Positions 37,891 through 46,885 of a stretch of 64,000 nucleotides of DNA are shown one piece after another; the stretch's first letter is position 1; each line of letters starts with the position of its first letter. Made by a program: the position numbers and the translations under genes. Under the pieces are notes generated by a model. That model did not search any database, was not told the DNA's origin, and saw only the letters and a program-made list of their open reading frames with translations. Location: positions 1,438,036-1,502,035 of the forward strand of contig NZ_CP011102.1 of NCBI RefSeq assembly GCF_003534205.1, given 5' to 3'. This stretch comes from Listeria weihenstephanensis (GTDB lineage Bacteria > Bacillota > Bacilli > Lactobacillales > Listeriaceae).

Positions 37891-38694
37891 TTATTTTACT
37901 TTTTCAATGATGAGGGCAGCTGTTTCTTCAATCGCTTTATCTTCCACTTGAATCACGCGGCACCCAAGCTGTTTGAAAATGCGATAACCGTAATCAAGTT
38001 CTTCTAAAATACGATTTTCGCTGGAATAACTGCTGGATTCATCTAAACCAATGGATTTTAGGCGAACTTTGCGGATGGCTGATAATTTTTCTGGGCTATT
38101 TGTTAAGCCGATAATACGATTTCTTGGGATTTGGGTCAGTTCTGCTGGAATTGGGATCTCTGGAACAAGCGGAACGTTGGCCACTTTGTAATTTTGATTT
38201 GCGAGATAGCTGCTAAGCGGCGTTTTACTTGTACGCGAAATACCGATGAGAACGATATCGGCTTCGAGTAAACCGCGTGGATCTTTGCAATCATCGTACT
38301 TGACGGCGAATTCTATAGCGGCAATTCGGTCGAAGTAATGTTGATCAAGACGGCGCATGTTTCCGGGGTCTTCTTTGGATTGTTGTCCTGTTTTTTGCTC
38401 GATTGCTTCGGTTAAATTAGACACGAGGTCGATGCACGGTAAGCCATTTTGAAGGCAGTAATCGTTTGAGATCGAGGCCAATTTTTTTTGAACGAGTGTT
38501 TGAACAATGATGGCGTTCGCTTTTTTTGCCTCTTCTAAAATTTCAAGAAGGGATTCTTTATCGCGAACGAAGGGATGACGGCGAATATCAGCACCGCCCG
38601 CAAGTGTGAATTGTGCGGTAGAAGCGCGGATGAGATGTTGTGCGGTTTCCCCGATAGCGTCTGAAATAACGTAAATGATGACAGTAGAATTCAT
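37891..38694 (-). CDS. yqfL: PPDK regulatory kinase/phosphotransferase (DUF299, PDRP family)
   Basis: About 267 residues. Bifunctional enzyme that inactivates PPDK by ADP-dependent phosphorylation of its active-site Thr and reactivates it with phosphate. YVISDAIGETAQHL opens the protein and the P-loop-like GISRTSKTPLSSYLA lies near residue 146. ATG 38694 follows CGGAGGT. It lies between ccpN and its target ppdK, an operon logic that supports the function. Confidence 0.93.
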   Translation of the reverse strand: MNSTVIIYVISDAIGETAQHLIRASTAQFTLAGGADIRRHPFVRDKESLLEILEEAKKANAIIVQTLVQKKLASISNDYCLQNGLPCIDLVSNLTEAIEQKTGQQSKEDPGNMRRLDQHYFDRIAAIEFAVKYDDCKDPRGLLEADIVLIGISRTSKTPLSSYLANQNYKVANVPLVPEIPIPAELTQIPRNRIIGLTNSPEKLSAIRKVRLKSIGLDESSSYSSENRILEELDYGYRIFKQLGCRVIQVEDKAIEETAALIIEKVK

Positions 38695-38707
38695 TTTTAC
38701 CTCCGAT

Positions 38708-39325
38708 TTATTCATTTTTAAACGTATCTACGAAAAGTTGTGCCAATCGTGTTTTGGAAACTTTGCCGATTGCTTTTTTGTCGTCAACAACCGGCAGAGA
38801 GTCGATTTGATGAATCACGAGCTGTTGTGCGGCAAAGAGGATCGTATCTGTCGGTGTGACGGTTAAAATATTCGGCATGCGTGTCATAATTGTTGCGATA
38901 GGTGTAGCTTTTTTGTCGGTGTCGGCAAGCGCGCCTTTTAGCAAGTCTTTGCGAGAGACAATACCGATCAGCTCGGTTGCTTCGATAACATATAAGCTAC
39001 CAGTATCCTCTAAAAATAAGGTGACAATCGCATCGTGGATAGAGGTTTCCTTCGTTACAAGTACAGGTGTCGTCATAATGGCATCGACTTTAAGCTGGCG
39101 CATATCTTCGTAAATAGTAGGATTAAGCTCGAGTCCTGAATAAAAATAACCCACTTTCGGACGTGCGTCTAAAATACCAGTCATGGTCAAGATGGAGAGA
39201 TCGGCGCGGATCGTAGCACGTGTTAAATCAAGAGAACGCGCAATTTGATCACCAGTTGCGGGCTCGTTTTTTTTCACAAATTTGATGATTTCGAGTTGTC
39301 GTGCTGAGAGTTTTATTTGGCTCAC
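38708..39325 (-). CDS. ccpN: CcpN-type catabolite repressor (HTH plus two CBS domains)
   Basis: 205 residues. Winged helix at ~5-60 (ATGDQIARSLDLTRATIRADLSIL) and two CBS domains (~80-140 and 145-203; DAIVTLFLEDTGSLYVIE and DSLPVVDDKKAIGKVSKTRL). In Bacillus CcpN represses gluconeogenic genes (gapB, pckA) on glucose and responds to adenine nucleotides through CBS domains. Here it heads a ccpN-yqfL-ppdK unit, and two CcpN-type boxes sit in its own promoter. The start is GTG 39325, with an untypical ribosome site. Confidence 0.92.
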   Translation of the reverse strand: MSQIKLSARQLEIIKFVKKNEPATGDQIARSLDLTRATIRADLSILTMTGILDARPKVGYFYSGLELNPTIYEDMRQLKVDAIMTTPVLVTKETSIHDAIVTLFLEDTGSLYVIEATELIGIVSRKDLLKGALADTDKKATPIATIMTRMPNILTVTPTDTILFAAQQLVIHQIDSLPVVDDKKAIGKVSKTRLAQLFVDTFKNE

Positions 39326-39353
39326 CTCATTTCATATATAGGTTACGCTGTTT

Positions 39354-39407
39354 ATTATATAGTATGACATATTTAAATGCAAATGATTAATGTGTCACAC
39401 TATATAA
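39354..39407 (-). promoter_or_regulatory. ccpN promoter with paired CcpN-type boxes
   Basis: On the minus strand: -35 TTGCAT (39382-39377), 17-base spacer, -10 TATAAT (39359-39354). An 18-base inverted repeat with two mismatches lies over it: TTATATAGTATGACATAT (39355-39372) and its partner at 39390-39407. The first arm contains TATGACATATT, a full match to the published CcpN box TRTGHYATAYW, and the second contains TGTGACACATT (one mismatch). One box lies between -35 and -10, the other upstream of -35. Confidence 0.85.
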
Positions 39408-39427
39408 AAAGATACGTGGATTTTCCA

Positions 39428-39456
39428 TTGATTATGATACGGTTCTTCGTTATACT
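39428..39456 (+). promoter_or_regulatory. Promoter of ltrA
   Basis: TTGATT (39428-39433), 17-base spacer, TATACT (39451-39456). It points away from the ccpN promoter and starts about 20 bases outside the right CcpN box. Confidence 0.65.
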
Positions 39457-39485
39457 AGTGGAATAAAGTGGGGAAGAGGGTTTTT

Positions 39486-40574
39486 ATGGCAAAGAAAGTA
39501 ACCTGGTTAGAGCTATTTTTTGATTTATTGTTTGTTGGGGCGATTTCTTCTGTGACACACGTTTTACTGCATATAGAAGATGGTGCCATTGAAATCGATG
39601 TCTTTTGGAAATTTGTTTTGATGTTTATACCGCTTTGGTGGGCATGGACGGGACAGACGTTATTCATCAACCGCTATGGCAATGATTTGTTGCCGCAGAG
39701 ATTGTTAATAGGATTGGAAATTATGTTCGTATTGCTTATGATAGCGAGCTTTAATCTTAATTTTGATGAAACATATCTCACCTTTTTTATAGGATATATA
39801 GGATTGCGGATCATTACGGCGCTTCAATATCTTTTTGCGGCGAAAAAAGAAAGCGCAGAACGCAGAGGTCCGGCACTTTTTCTTGGTAAATATTTTTGGA
39901 TTGGTATCATCGTTTCTTCTTTATCGCTATTTTTAGATTCAGAATGGCGCTATATTGTGCTTTACCTTGGTATTGCACTTGATATTATTGTTCCTTTAAT
40001 TGGGAGAAAGAAATTGCGACAAGTACCGATTAATACGGAGCATTTATTGGAACGCTTTGGCTTATTTACGATTATTTTGCTGGGCGAATCGATCGTGTCT
40101 GTTATTTCTGTATTATCAACAGAAGTAATGGATCTCAGCCTGATTTTTTACGCGGCGTGTGCCATTGTCCTCGTGTTACTTATTTGGTGGCAATACTTTG
40201 ACAACTTAGAGAAAAAATTAGACAAAGAACTCCAAACAGCAGGACAACTCATTATTTATGGCCATTTATTTATCTTTTTGTCACTTTCGACAATGGCAGC
40301 TGGGATTAAAATGCTTGTTTTACCGGATGTGTCTTATCATTTTGTTCTATTCTTTTTGTTTAGTTCTGTTTTGGTGTATGTACTGGCATTTTCCGCGACG
40401 TTTCATCTGTACAGGGTTATTGGGGAACGCCTTGCTTGGGTACATTTAGCCTTCTTTTTGGGGTTATTAATTGTCCTATTTTTAGTGGCTTGGTTTATTA
40501 TCTTATCTCCAGTATTCGTATTGCTTACGTTATGTCTGTTTTTCCTCGTTTTTGGAACAGTAACCTCGAAATAA
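39486..40574 (+). CDS. ltrA: LtrA family membrane protein (low-temperature requirement A)
   Basis: About 362 residues, around 10 membrane segments. Starts with the family motif VTWLELFFDLLFVGAI; LERFGLFTIILLGESIV is the second signature. First described in Listeria monocytogenes as needed for growth in the cold; the biochemical role is unknown. ATG 39486 follows GAAGAGGG. Confidence 0.88.
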   Translation: MAKKVTWLELFFDLLFVGAISSVTHVLLHIEDGAIEIDVFWKFVLMFIPLWWAWTGQTLFINRYGNDLLPQRLLIGLEIMFVLLMIASFNLNFDETYLTFFIGYIGLRIITALQYLFAAKKESAERRGPALFLGKYFWIGIIVSSLSLFLDSEWRYIVLYLGIALDIIVPLIGRKKLRQVPINTEHLLERFGLFTIILLGESIVSVISVLSTEVMDLSLIFYAACAIVLVLLIWWQYFDNLEKKLDKELQTAGQLIIYGHLFIFLSLSTMAAGIKMLVLPDVSYHFVLFFLFSSVLVYVLAFSATFHLYRVIGERLAWVHLAFFLGLLIVLFLVAWFIILSPVFVLLTLCLFFLVFGTVTSK

Positions 40575-40584
40575 ATGAGCTAAC

Positions 40585-40625
40585 AAAAAAGGCACCCCAG
40601 CGTGTGTTAGGATGCCTTTTTAAAA
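40585..40625. terminator. Bidirectional terminator between ltrA and the hemolysin III gene
   Basis: AAAAAGGCACCC pairs with GGATGCCTTTTT; flanked by A and T runs, serving converging genes. Confidence 0.8.
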
Positions 40626-41255
40626 TTATACGTAAAACAAAACACAGAAGTACATAAAACCGGTTCCTGCGATGACGAATAGATGCCAGATCGCGTGCAT
40701 GTAAGGAACTTTTGGAATGCTATAGAACACGGCGCCAACGGTAAACATGATGCCGCCAGTTACGAGCAACCAGAATCCAACAGGTTCGAGTGTTAGGTAA
40801 AGTGGCTTAATCGCGATCATAACGAGCCAGCCCATCAATAAGTAGAATAACGTCGAAATCAGCTGCCATTTTCCGAGTAGGAAGCATTTGTAGACGATTC
40901 CCGCTGCTGCTAATCCCCAAATGATGCCGAACAGTGTCCAGCCGAGCGAGCCTTGTAGTGTGATGAGAACGAGTGGTGTGTATGATCCTGCAATCAGCAC
41001 ATAGATGGCGACATGATCTAAGATGTTAAATAATTGCTTTGCCTTTCCTGGTTTAAAACTGTGCAACATCGTGGAGCAAAAATAGAGCAACACTAATGAA
41101 ATACCGTAGATCAAAAAACTAATTAAATAAATCGGATTATCTCGTTGTACCGCAAAAACAATGAGCATCACGAGTGCTGGGATACTAAGTAAAAAACCGA
41201 TTCCGTGTGTGACGGCATTTGCAATTTCTTCTTTCCAATTGTACGTCTCATTCAT
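40626..41255 (-). CDS. Hemolysin III / YplQ family membrane protein (PAQR-like)
   Basis: 209 residues, seven membrane segments. Conserved EEIANAVTHGIGF at the start, STMLHSFKPGKAKQLFNILDH after the second segment and HAIWHLFVIAG near the end carry the histidines of the PAQR/HlyIII superfamily, likely metal-binding. The hemolysin name is historical; membrane homeostasis is a common suggestion and function is open. Confidence 0.88.
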   Translation of the reverse strand: MNETYNWKEEIANAVTHGIGFLLSIPALVMLIVFAVQRDNPIYLISFLIYGISLVLLYFCSTMLHSFKPGKAKQLFNILDHVAIYVLIAGSYTPLVLITLQGSLGWTLFGIIWGLAAAGIVYKCFLLGKWQLISTLFYLLMGWLVMIAIKPLYLTLEPVGFWLLVTGGIMFTVGAVFYSIPKVPYMHAIWHLFVIAGTGFMYFCVLFYV

Positions 41256-41610
41256 TTTTTATCACCAAACTTTTCTGAAAAATTAAATTTCCTTCATTTT
41301 TCTATCATACGCTCTTTTGCTGAAAATTGGAAGGGGTTTGAGGCGCGCAAAGTTTAAGATAAGGTAAAGAATACTGAGAACATGGGGTTTCTAGGTACAA
41401 CCTACGCCTGATATTTATGTATTAGAATAGTACTATTAACTTTTTCTTGTTATAATGGAGAAAAGGTACACAGTGCATCGGTGGGAACATGTTGAGTAAT
41501 TGAAGGAACTACGACGCCGAAATATAGAAATGAGGAGTAGCAGATGCTCCGATTTACCTATTAATCAAGCATTTGTCGATGTACTAAAAATAGAATTGGA
41601 TGTGGAAATA
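41256..41610. promoter_or_regulatory. Divergent region between the hemolysin III gene and degV
   Basis: The right half has an extended -10 (TGT-TATAAT, 41451-41456) for degV. Downstream, GAGGAG (41532-41537) precedes ATG 41544 of a six-codon frame MLRFTY ending at 41564, and GGAG/CTCC around it can pair. An in-frame extension of degV back through this region is poor in ribosome sites. No named leader family is recognised. Confidence 0.4.
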
Positions 41611-42447
41611 ATGACAAAAATCAAAATTGTAACGGATTCAACTGCGGGATTAACGCCAGAAGAAGTAGCGAAATATGACATTCATATTTTACCATTAACC
41701 GTTGAAATTGACGGACAAACATACGATGCAACAGACATTGAGCCAGCAGATTTTATGGCAAAAATGGCAGCTTCTAAACAACTTCCAAAATCATCACAAC
41801 CTGCGATTGGCAATATTGTAGCTTTATTTGAGGAATTAACGGCGGATGGCAGCGAAGTTCTGGCGATTCATTTGACAGAGAAGTTAAGCGGTACTGTTTT
41901 AACGGCCCAACAAGCAGCAGATATGGTGGATGGAAAAGTAACGGTCATTGACTCGGATTATATCGCGCGTGGACTTGCTTTCCAAGTGGTTGAAGCAGCG
42001 AAAATGGCGCAAGCAGGAACAGCGTCGGTGGATGAAATTTTGACGAAGATATCCAAGATTCGCGCGAAAACAAAGCTCTACATTTGTGTCGTTACGCTTG
42101 AAAACCTTATTAAAGGTGGACGTGTCGGCAAAATGCAAGGGATCATTGGTAGTCTTTTAAATATTAAATTAATCGCGAAATTAACGGATGGAGCTTTAGT
42201 AGAAGAAGCTAAGATTCGTAGCAGTAAAAAAACGATGGCTTACTTGGTTGATGTTTTAAAAGCAGAAACGAATAAGGTTAAAGAGTTGAATGTGGTACAT
42301 GCGAATGGTTTGAAGATGGCCGAAGAAATCAGAGAACAAGCAAAAGAAATTTTCCATTTACCAGAAGTATTGTTGTTAAATGCAGATTCAGTCATTTCAA
42401 CGCACGCTGGTAACGGTGCTTTTGCGGTGATTTATTATACAGAATAA
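41611..42447 (+). CDS. degV: DegV family fatty-acid-binding protein
   Basis: 278 residues. Cytoplasmic protein that binds a fatty acid; related to FakB subunits that present fatty acids to the kinase FakA. MTKIKIVTDSTAGL at the N-terminus with the conserved TDSTA, SSQPAIG, HLTEKLSGT and a final STHAGNGAFAVIYY matching FakB-type ligands. ATG 41611 is chosen because relatives start here; the longer frame has no support. Confidence 0.9.
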   Translation: MTKIKIVTDSTAGLTPEEVAKYDIHILPLTVEIDGQTYDATDIEPADFMAKMAASKQLPKSSQPAIGNIVALFEELTADGSEVLAIHLTEKLSGTVLTAQQAADMVDGKVTVIDSDYIARGLAFQVVEAAKMAQAGTASVDEILTKISKIRAKTKLYICVVTLENLIKGGRVGKMQGIIGSLLNIKLIAKLTDGALVEEAKIRSSKKTMAYLVDVLKAETNKVKELNVVHANGLKMAEEIREQAKEIFHLPEVLLLNADSVISTHAGNGAFAVIYYTE

Positions 42448-42463
42448 GGTTAGGTGAAGACAG

Positions 42464-43255
42464 TTGAATAAGAAAAAATTCTGGCTCGCGGGGATCGCTA
42501 TCATTATCCTCGCGGCCATTCTTACCTTTTATTTTATCCAGAAAGAGCAGGAGAAAAAGCGGGAAGAAGCGCGTGTTGCGGTCCAACTGGTGGCAATGGG
42601 TGATTCGCTGACGGAAGGCTCTGGTGATGAGGATAAAAATGGTGGTTACGTGGGCATCATTGAAACGAAGCTTGCGAAACGGGAGGATGTCAAAAGTGTA
42701 ACGACGGAAAATTATGGCGTTGGTGGTAATCGGATTGATCAGTTGATGAAGCGTTTAGATACCCAGCCTGATTTTCAAAAAGATGTGAAAAAAGCGAACG
42801 CAATTTCGATTACAATCGGTGGTAATGATGTCATGAAAATCGTTCGTGCGAAGCTACTGGATGCAAAGAAGGAAGATTTCACGACGGCGAATAAAACCTT
42901 TGAAACCAATTTGAAACAGTTGTTGGCGGAGATTCGCACGCTGAATCCGAAGGCACCTATTTATGTATTCGGTATTTATAACCCTTATACGACTTATTTT
43001 AGCGAAATGAAAGTCTTTGATGAGATTATTTCGGAGTGGAATACTTCAACAAAAGAGATACTTGCAAAAATGGATGACACATATTTTATTTCGGTGAACA
43101 AGCAGTTGGAAGAACGTTCATCCACGCGTGAGGGAAAAGCAAATCCGAATTTGTCGGGGGATCTTTTCCATCCAAACCACAGTGGTTACACGAAAATGGC
43201 GGATGCTTTATATCAAAAAATAGTGACAGCAATTCATAATGGAAATATAAAATAG
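42464..43255 (+). CDS. ypmR: YpmR-like SGNH/GDSL lipase-esterase, membrane-anchored
   Basis: 263 residues. An N-terminal hydrophobic anchor (~7-26) precedes an SGNH hydrolase domain with Ser in AMGDSLTEG, Gly in GVGGNRID, Asn in TIGGNDVMK and Asp/His in DLFHPNHSGY. It acts outside the membrane; the natural ester is unknown. TTG start behind AGGTGA, 16 bases after degV. It pairs with ypmS. Confidence 0.9.
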   Translation: MNKKKFWLAGIAIIILAAILTFYFIQKEQEKKREEARVAVQLVAMGDSLTEGSGDEDKNGGYVGIIETKLAKREDVKSVTTENYGVGGNRIDQLMKRLDTQPDFQKDVKKANAISITIGGNDVMKIVRAKLLDAKKEDFTTANKTFETNLKQLLAEIRTLNPKAPIYVFGIYNPYTTYFSEMKVFDEIISEWNTSTKEILAKMDDTYFISVNKQLEERSSTREGKANPNLSGDLFHPNHSGYTKMADALYQKIVTAIHNGNIK

Positions 43256-43270
43256 AGAAGGTGACGGCTG

Positions 43271-43876
43271 TTGAGGTCAAAAGATAAGCAAACAAACTAC
43301 TGGAAATGGGCGTTTTTAGGTTTTATCGCGATTGTGATAGCTAGCTTTGCCTGGATTTATATGTCGATTTTCTGGTTTTCACCGAACGTTCCAGAAGACG
43401 CGGGCAGATTAGTTAGCACGAAGGATATGGTGGAGTTTCCAACGCAAACAAACAAGGCGGACTTGAATAAATTGATCGCGCATTATTTGCAGGAATTTCA
43501 GGAAGATCAGGATGCGGATATCGCCTATGATGTGTATTTAGCGGATGATGTTGTTTTTAAAGCAGAAGCAGAATTTCTAGGGCAGCCGGTTGATATTAGT
43601 ATTAATTTCTCACCGACACTGCGAAAAGACGGTGTCGTAGTATTGCAGCAAGTGGATATGAGGGTTGGTGCGTTGCCACTTCCGGTTTCTTATGTGATGA
43701 AGTATGTGAAAAGCCAGTTCGAGTTGCCGAATTGGGTGACGATTTCGCCGAAGCAGGAGAAAATTTATTTAGACATGAACAAATTGAAGCTTAAAGGTGG
43801 TATGAAAGTACGTGTTGATGCGCTTGATTTGAAGAAAGACGATATTTCGTTTACACTGTTAGTACCGACAGAATAA
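43271..43876 (+). CDS. ypmS: YpmS-like anchored protein (DUF2140)
   Basis: 201 residues. One N-terminal membrane segment (~14-36), then an extracellular beta-rich domain of unknown role (MRVGALPLPVSYVMKYV). TTG start behind GAAGGTG. It follows ypmR as in Bacillus, suggesting joint work at the cell envelope. Confidence 0.85.
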   Translation: MRSKDKQTNYWKWAFLGFIAIVIASFAWIYMSIFWFSPNVPEDAGRLVSTKDMVEFPTQTNKADLNKLIAHYLQEFQEDQDADIAYDVYLADDVVFKAEAEFLGQPVDISINFSPTLRKDGVVVLQQVDMRVGALPLPVSYVMKYVKSQFELPNWVTISPKQEKIYLDMNKLKLKGGMKVRVDALDLKKDDISFTLLVPTE

Positions 43877-43894
43877 GATTGGGAGGCTAAAAGT

Positions 43895-44416
43895 ATGAGT
43901 GAAAAAGCAATTTTTGCGGGTGGCTGTTTTTGGTGTATGATCAAGCCGTTTGATACGCAACCTGGTATTGAGAGTGTTGTGGCAGGTTATACTGGAGGTC
44001 ACACGGTAAATCCGACATATAAAGAAGTATGTAGTGAGACAACCGGGCACACAGAGGCTGTTGAAATTACGTTTGATCCAGCTGTTTTTCCATACGAGAA
44101 ATTAGTGGAAGTTTATTGGCAACAAACGGACCCGACGGATGCTGGTGGTCAATTTGTAGATCGTGGTTCATCATATCGCCCTGTCATTTTTTATACATCA
44201 GAAGAGCAACGCGTTATCGCTGAAAAATCGAAAGCGGATTTGGATGCTAGCGGTCGTTTTAAGCGTCCGATTGTGACGGAAATTGAGAAAGCAGCGCCGT
44301 TTTATGTAGCGGAAGAGTATCATCAAGATTTTTACAAAAAAGATCCGAACCATTATAAAAACTATCGCAGTCATTCGGGAAGAGATCCGTTTATCGATTC
44401 GAATTGGAAGGGATGA
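43895..44416 (+). CDS. msrA: Peptide methionine-S-sulfoxide reductase A
   Basis: 173 residues. Repairs the S form of methionine sulfoxide. Active-site Cys in AGGCFWCM (unusual M-I-K following), [19 protein letters not shown] and [21 protein letters not shown] are signatures. It is not fused to msrB, which follows six bases later, so the two stereospecific enzymes are made together. Confidence 0.96.
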   Translation: MSEKAIFAGGCFWCMIKPFDTQPGIESVVAGYTGGHTVNPTYKEVCSETTGHTEAVEITFDPAVFPYEKLVEVYWQQTDPTDAGGQFVDRGSSYRPVIFYTSEEQRVIAEKSKADLDASGRFKRPIVTEIEKAAPFYVAEEYHQDFYKKDPNHYKNYRSHSGRDPFIDSNWKG

Positions 44417-44422
44417 TGTACT

Positions 44423-44866
44423 GTGAATAAAGAAGATAAAGAAAAACGTTTGAAGGAATTAGATGATTTACAATATAAAGTGACGCAGGAAAAAGGAACG
44501 GAACGCCCATTTGAAAATGAATTCTGGGATAATAATCAGCCTGGTATTTATGTGGATATTGTTTCGCGTAAACCGCTTTTTTCATCGCTTGATCAGTATG
44601 ATGCGGGATGTGGTTGGCCGAGTTTTACGAAGCCAATCGATACGCTTGAAGTATTGGAAAAACGCGATTTGTCGCATGGTATGATTCGAACGGAAGTAAG
44701 ATCAGCCGAGGCGGATTCACATTTAGGACATATTTTTCCAGATGGCCCGCGTGAAACTGGTGGGATGCGTTATTGCATCAATTCTGCAGCGCTTCTGTTT
44801 ATTCCGAAAGAAGCGCTTGAAAAAGAAGGTTTCGGCGAGTATTTGCCGTTTTTTGAAGGAAAATAG
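44423..44866 (+). CDS. msrB: Peptide methionine-R-sulfoxide reductase B
   Basis: 147 residues. Reduces the R form of methionine sulfoxide. Catalytic Cys in [23 protein letters not shown] and [11 protein letters not shown] are conserved. It lacks the paired CxxC zinc sites, so it is the zinc-free form. GTG start behind GGGATGATG. Confidence 0.96.
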   Translation: MNKEDKEKRLKELDDLQYKVTQEKGTERPFENEFWDNNQPGIYVDIVSRKPLFSSLDQYDAGCGWPSFTKPIDTLEVLEKRDLSHGMIRTEVRSAEADSHLGHIFPDGPRETGGMRYCINSAALLFIPKEALEKEGFGEYLPFFEGK

Positions 44867-44885
44867 GATAGTATACGAACAATGT

Positions 44886-44915
44886 TTGATGACCCTTACT
44901 GGTTTATGATAGAAT
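44886..44915 (+). promoter_or_regulatory. Promoter of the oxidoreductase gene
   Basis: TTGATG (44886-44891), an 18-base spacer, TAGAAT (44910-44915), so this gene has its own start although it follows msrB closely. Confidence 0.6.
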
Positions 44916-44962
44916 TAGAATCGGTAAAAGTTCTAGTTTGTGATTTTAGAGGAGGAATGACG

Positions 44963-45871
44963 GTGCTTAAAATTGCTGTGCTTGGTTTAGGTGGGATTGC
45001 TCAGAAAGCTTATTTGCCAGTGTTCGCGCATTTAGATAACGTGGAAGTGCATCTGTTTACGAGGGATTCGCAGAAATTGAAGGCGATTAGTGAGAAATAT
45101 CGGTTTCATAATACGCATGGTTCGATTGATTCGATGATTCGTGCGCGGGTTGATGCGGCTTTTGTACATACGTCAACGGCGAGCCATCCAGAAATTGTAC
45201 GCGCGTTTTTGGAAGCAGGAATACCTGTTTATGTGGATAAACCGGTCGCGGATAATTATGAAGTGACGAAGGAATTAATAGATCTCGCTGAGGCGAAAGA
45301 TACGTTATTGATGGTCGGTTTTAATCGGCGGTTTGCTCCTCGTTATGCGGAAATTGCGCAAAAATCGGTCGATATTAATATGATCTTGATGCAAAAACAT
45401 CGGAAGGCGCAAGCAAGTGAAGCGCGGACGTTTATATTTGATGATTTCATTCATGTTGTGGATACGGTTCTTTATCTACTGGATGCTCCCGTGGAACAAA
45501 TGCATGTTGTGCCAACGATGGATGGGAAGCTACTTTCGGCGATTACGGTTCAATTTGTTGCGAATGGGAAGACTGCAACGGCGATTATGAACCGCGATAG
45601 TGGGACAAGTGAGGAACGCTTAACGGTGTTTACTTCTGAGGCGAAATTGGAAGTCGAGCATGTGACGGAACTTCATGTATATGAGGGAACGGGTCACAAC
45701 ATTGCTCGTTTCGGTGATTGGGAGACAACGCTTTATAAGCGCGGTTTTGAGAGTATTATTATGGCGTTTATTGATGCTGTTCGACATGGAAAAAAAGAAC
45801 CGGTTTCGAAACACTCAGCATTGGAAACACACCGGATTTGCGAAGAAATTTTGCAACATGTAGAGGGCTGA
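44963..45871 (+). CDS. Gfo/Idh/MocA family NAD(P)-dependent oxidoreductase
   Basis: 302 residues. N-terminal Rossmann fold with [14 protein letters not shown], the DKP motif in [10 protein letters not shown] and [11 protein letters not shown]-terminal substrate domain. Family members act on sugars or inositols; the substrate here is unknown. GTG 44963 is chosen because GAGGAGG lies seven bases upstream, whereas the ATG at 44957 abuts that site. Confidence 0.88.
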   Translation: MLKIAVLGLGGIAQKAYLPVFAHLDNVEVHLFTRDSQKLKAISEKYRFHNTHGSIDSMIRARVDAAFVHTSTASHPEIVRAFLEAGIPVYVDKPVADNYEVTKELIDLAEAKDTLLMVGFNRRFAPRYAEIAQKSVDINMILMQKHRKAQASEARTFIFDDFIHVVDTVLYLLDAPVEQMHVVPTMDGKLLSAITVQFVANGKTATAIMNRDSGTSEERLTVFTSEAKLEVEHVTELHVYEGTGHNIARFGDWETTLYKRGFESIIMAFIDAVRHGKKEPVSKHSALETHRICEEILQHVEG

Positions 45872-45893
45872 AAAGAAGAGAGGAATGGACAAC

Positions 45894-46130
45894 TTGGCAA
45901 GATCGTTTTATCACTATTTAATGACATACCGCGATACGATTAAGCGTGATGCGGCGACAAAATTTGCGAATGATGCTTTTAAAGATCATAGTTTTCCTAA
46001 ACAGTCTACTGATTATTATGAGTTGTGCGAGTATCTGGAGCTAAATGCTTCGTATATTCCGAGTATGACATTGTTTGATGATGTATGGAGTCAATATATT
46101 TTGGATGAAGAAAAAAATGGGAGGCGTTAA
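45894..46130 (+). CDS. yozE: YozE family small protein (DUF1250)
   Basis: 78 residues, helical (SAM-like), with [12 protein letters not shown] and [21 protein letters not shown] matching Bacillus YozE. Function unknown. TTG 45894 behind GAGAGG fits relatives; the ATG at 45885 would add three residues and sits too close to the ribosome site. deoD follows after two bases. Confidence 0.85.
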   Translation: MARSFYHYLMTYRDTIKRDAATKFANDAFKDHSFPKQSTDYYELCEYLELNASYIPSMTLFDDVWSQYILDEEKNGRR

Positions 46131-46132
46131 TA

Positions 46133-46834
46133 ATGAGTATTCATATTGAGGCAAAACAAGGCGAGATTGCAGAAACGATTCTTTTACCAGGGGATCCGTT
46201 ACGCGCGAAGTACATTGCGGACACTTTTTTAGAGGATGTTATTTGTTTTAATCAGGTTCGTAACATGTTTGGTTACACTGGAACGTATAAAGGCAAACGA
46301 GTATCGGTGATGGGGACTGGTATGGGGATTCCGTCGATTTCGATTTATGTAAACGAGCTGATTCAAAGCTATGATGTGAAAAATTTGATTCGCGTTGGTA
46401 CGATGGGTGCGATTCAAAAAGACGTGAAGGTTCGCGATGTGGTTATTGCACAAGCGGCTTCGACGGATTCACAGATAAACCGCAATACGTTTGCTGGTGT
46501 TGATTTTGCACCGGTGGCTGATTTTGAATTGTTGAAAAACGCGTACGATGCCGGTATTGAAAAAGGCCTTGCAATGCGTGTGGGGAATGTTTTTTCGGCG
46601 GACCGTTTTTATAATGAGCAGCTGGATAAGCAACAATTAGCGGATCATGGCGTGCTTGGAATCGAGATGGAAGCAGCGGCTTTATACACGATTGCGCAGA
46701 AATTTGGACGTAAAGCGCTGGCTATTTTGACAGTAAGTGATCATATTTTTACAGGCGAAGAAACGACATCCGAAGAGCGACAAACGACATTTAATGACAT
46801 GATTGTTGTTGCGTTAGAATCCACGTTAAAGTAG
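46133..46834 (+). CDS. deoD: Purine nucleoside phosphorylase, DeoD type
   Basis: 233 residues, the hexameric form. Cleaves purine (deoxy)nucleosides with phosphate. [26 protein letters not shown], and the active-site Asp in [12 protein letters not shown] near residue 203 are present. The conserved YNEQ and [10 protein letters not shown] match the specificity site. Confidence 0.96.
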   Translation: MSIHIEAKQGEIAETILLPGDPLRAKYIADTFLEDVICFNQVRNMFGYTGTYKGKRVSVMGTGMGIPSISIYVNELIQSYDVKNLIRVGTMGAIQKDVKVRDVVIAQAASTDSQINRNTFAGVDFAPVADFELLKNAYDAGIEKGLAMRVGNVFSADRFYNEQLDKQQLADHGVLGIEMEAAALYTIAQKFGRKALAILTVSDHIFTGEETTSEERQTTFNDMIVVALESTLK

Positions 46835-46885
46835 GGATATGCTAAATACGGGGGAGAATCTAACGAAGGAAGGTTACAAAACAAG

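Noticed and set aside
41500-41610. N-terminal extension of DegV by 37 residues
   Set aside because: The extension has no support from the family and no good ribosome site, and relatives begin at MTKIKIVTDST.
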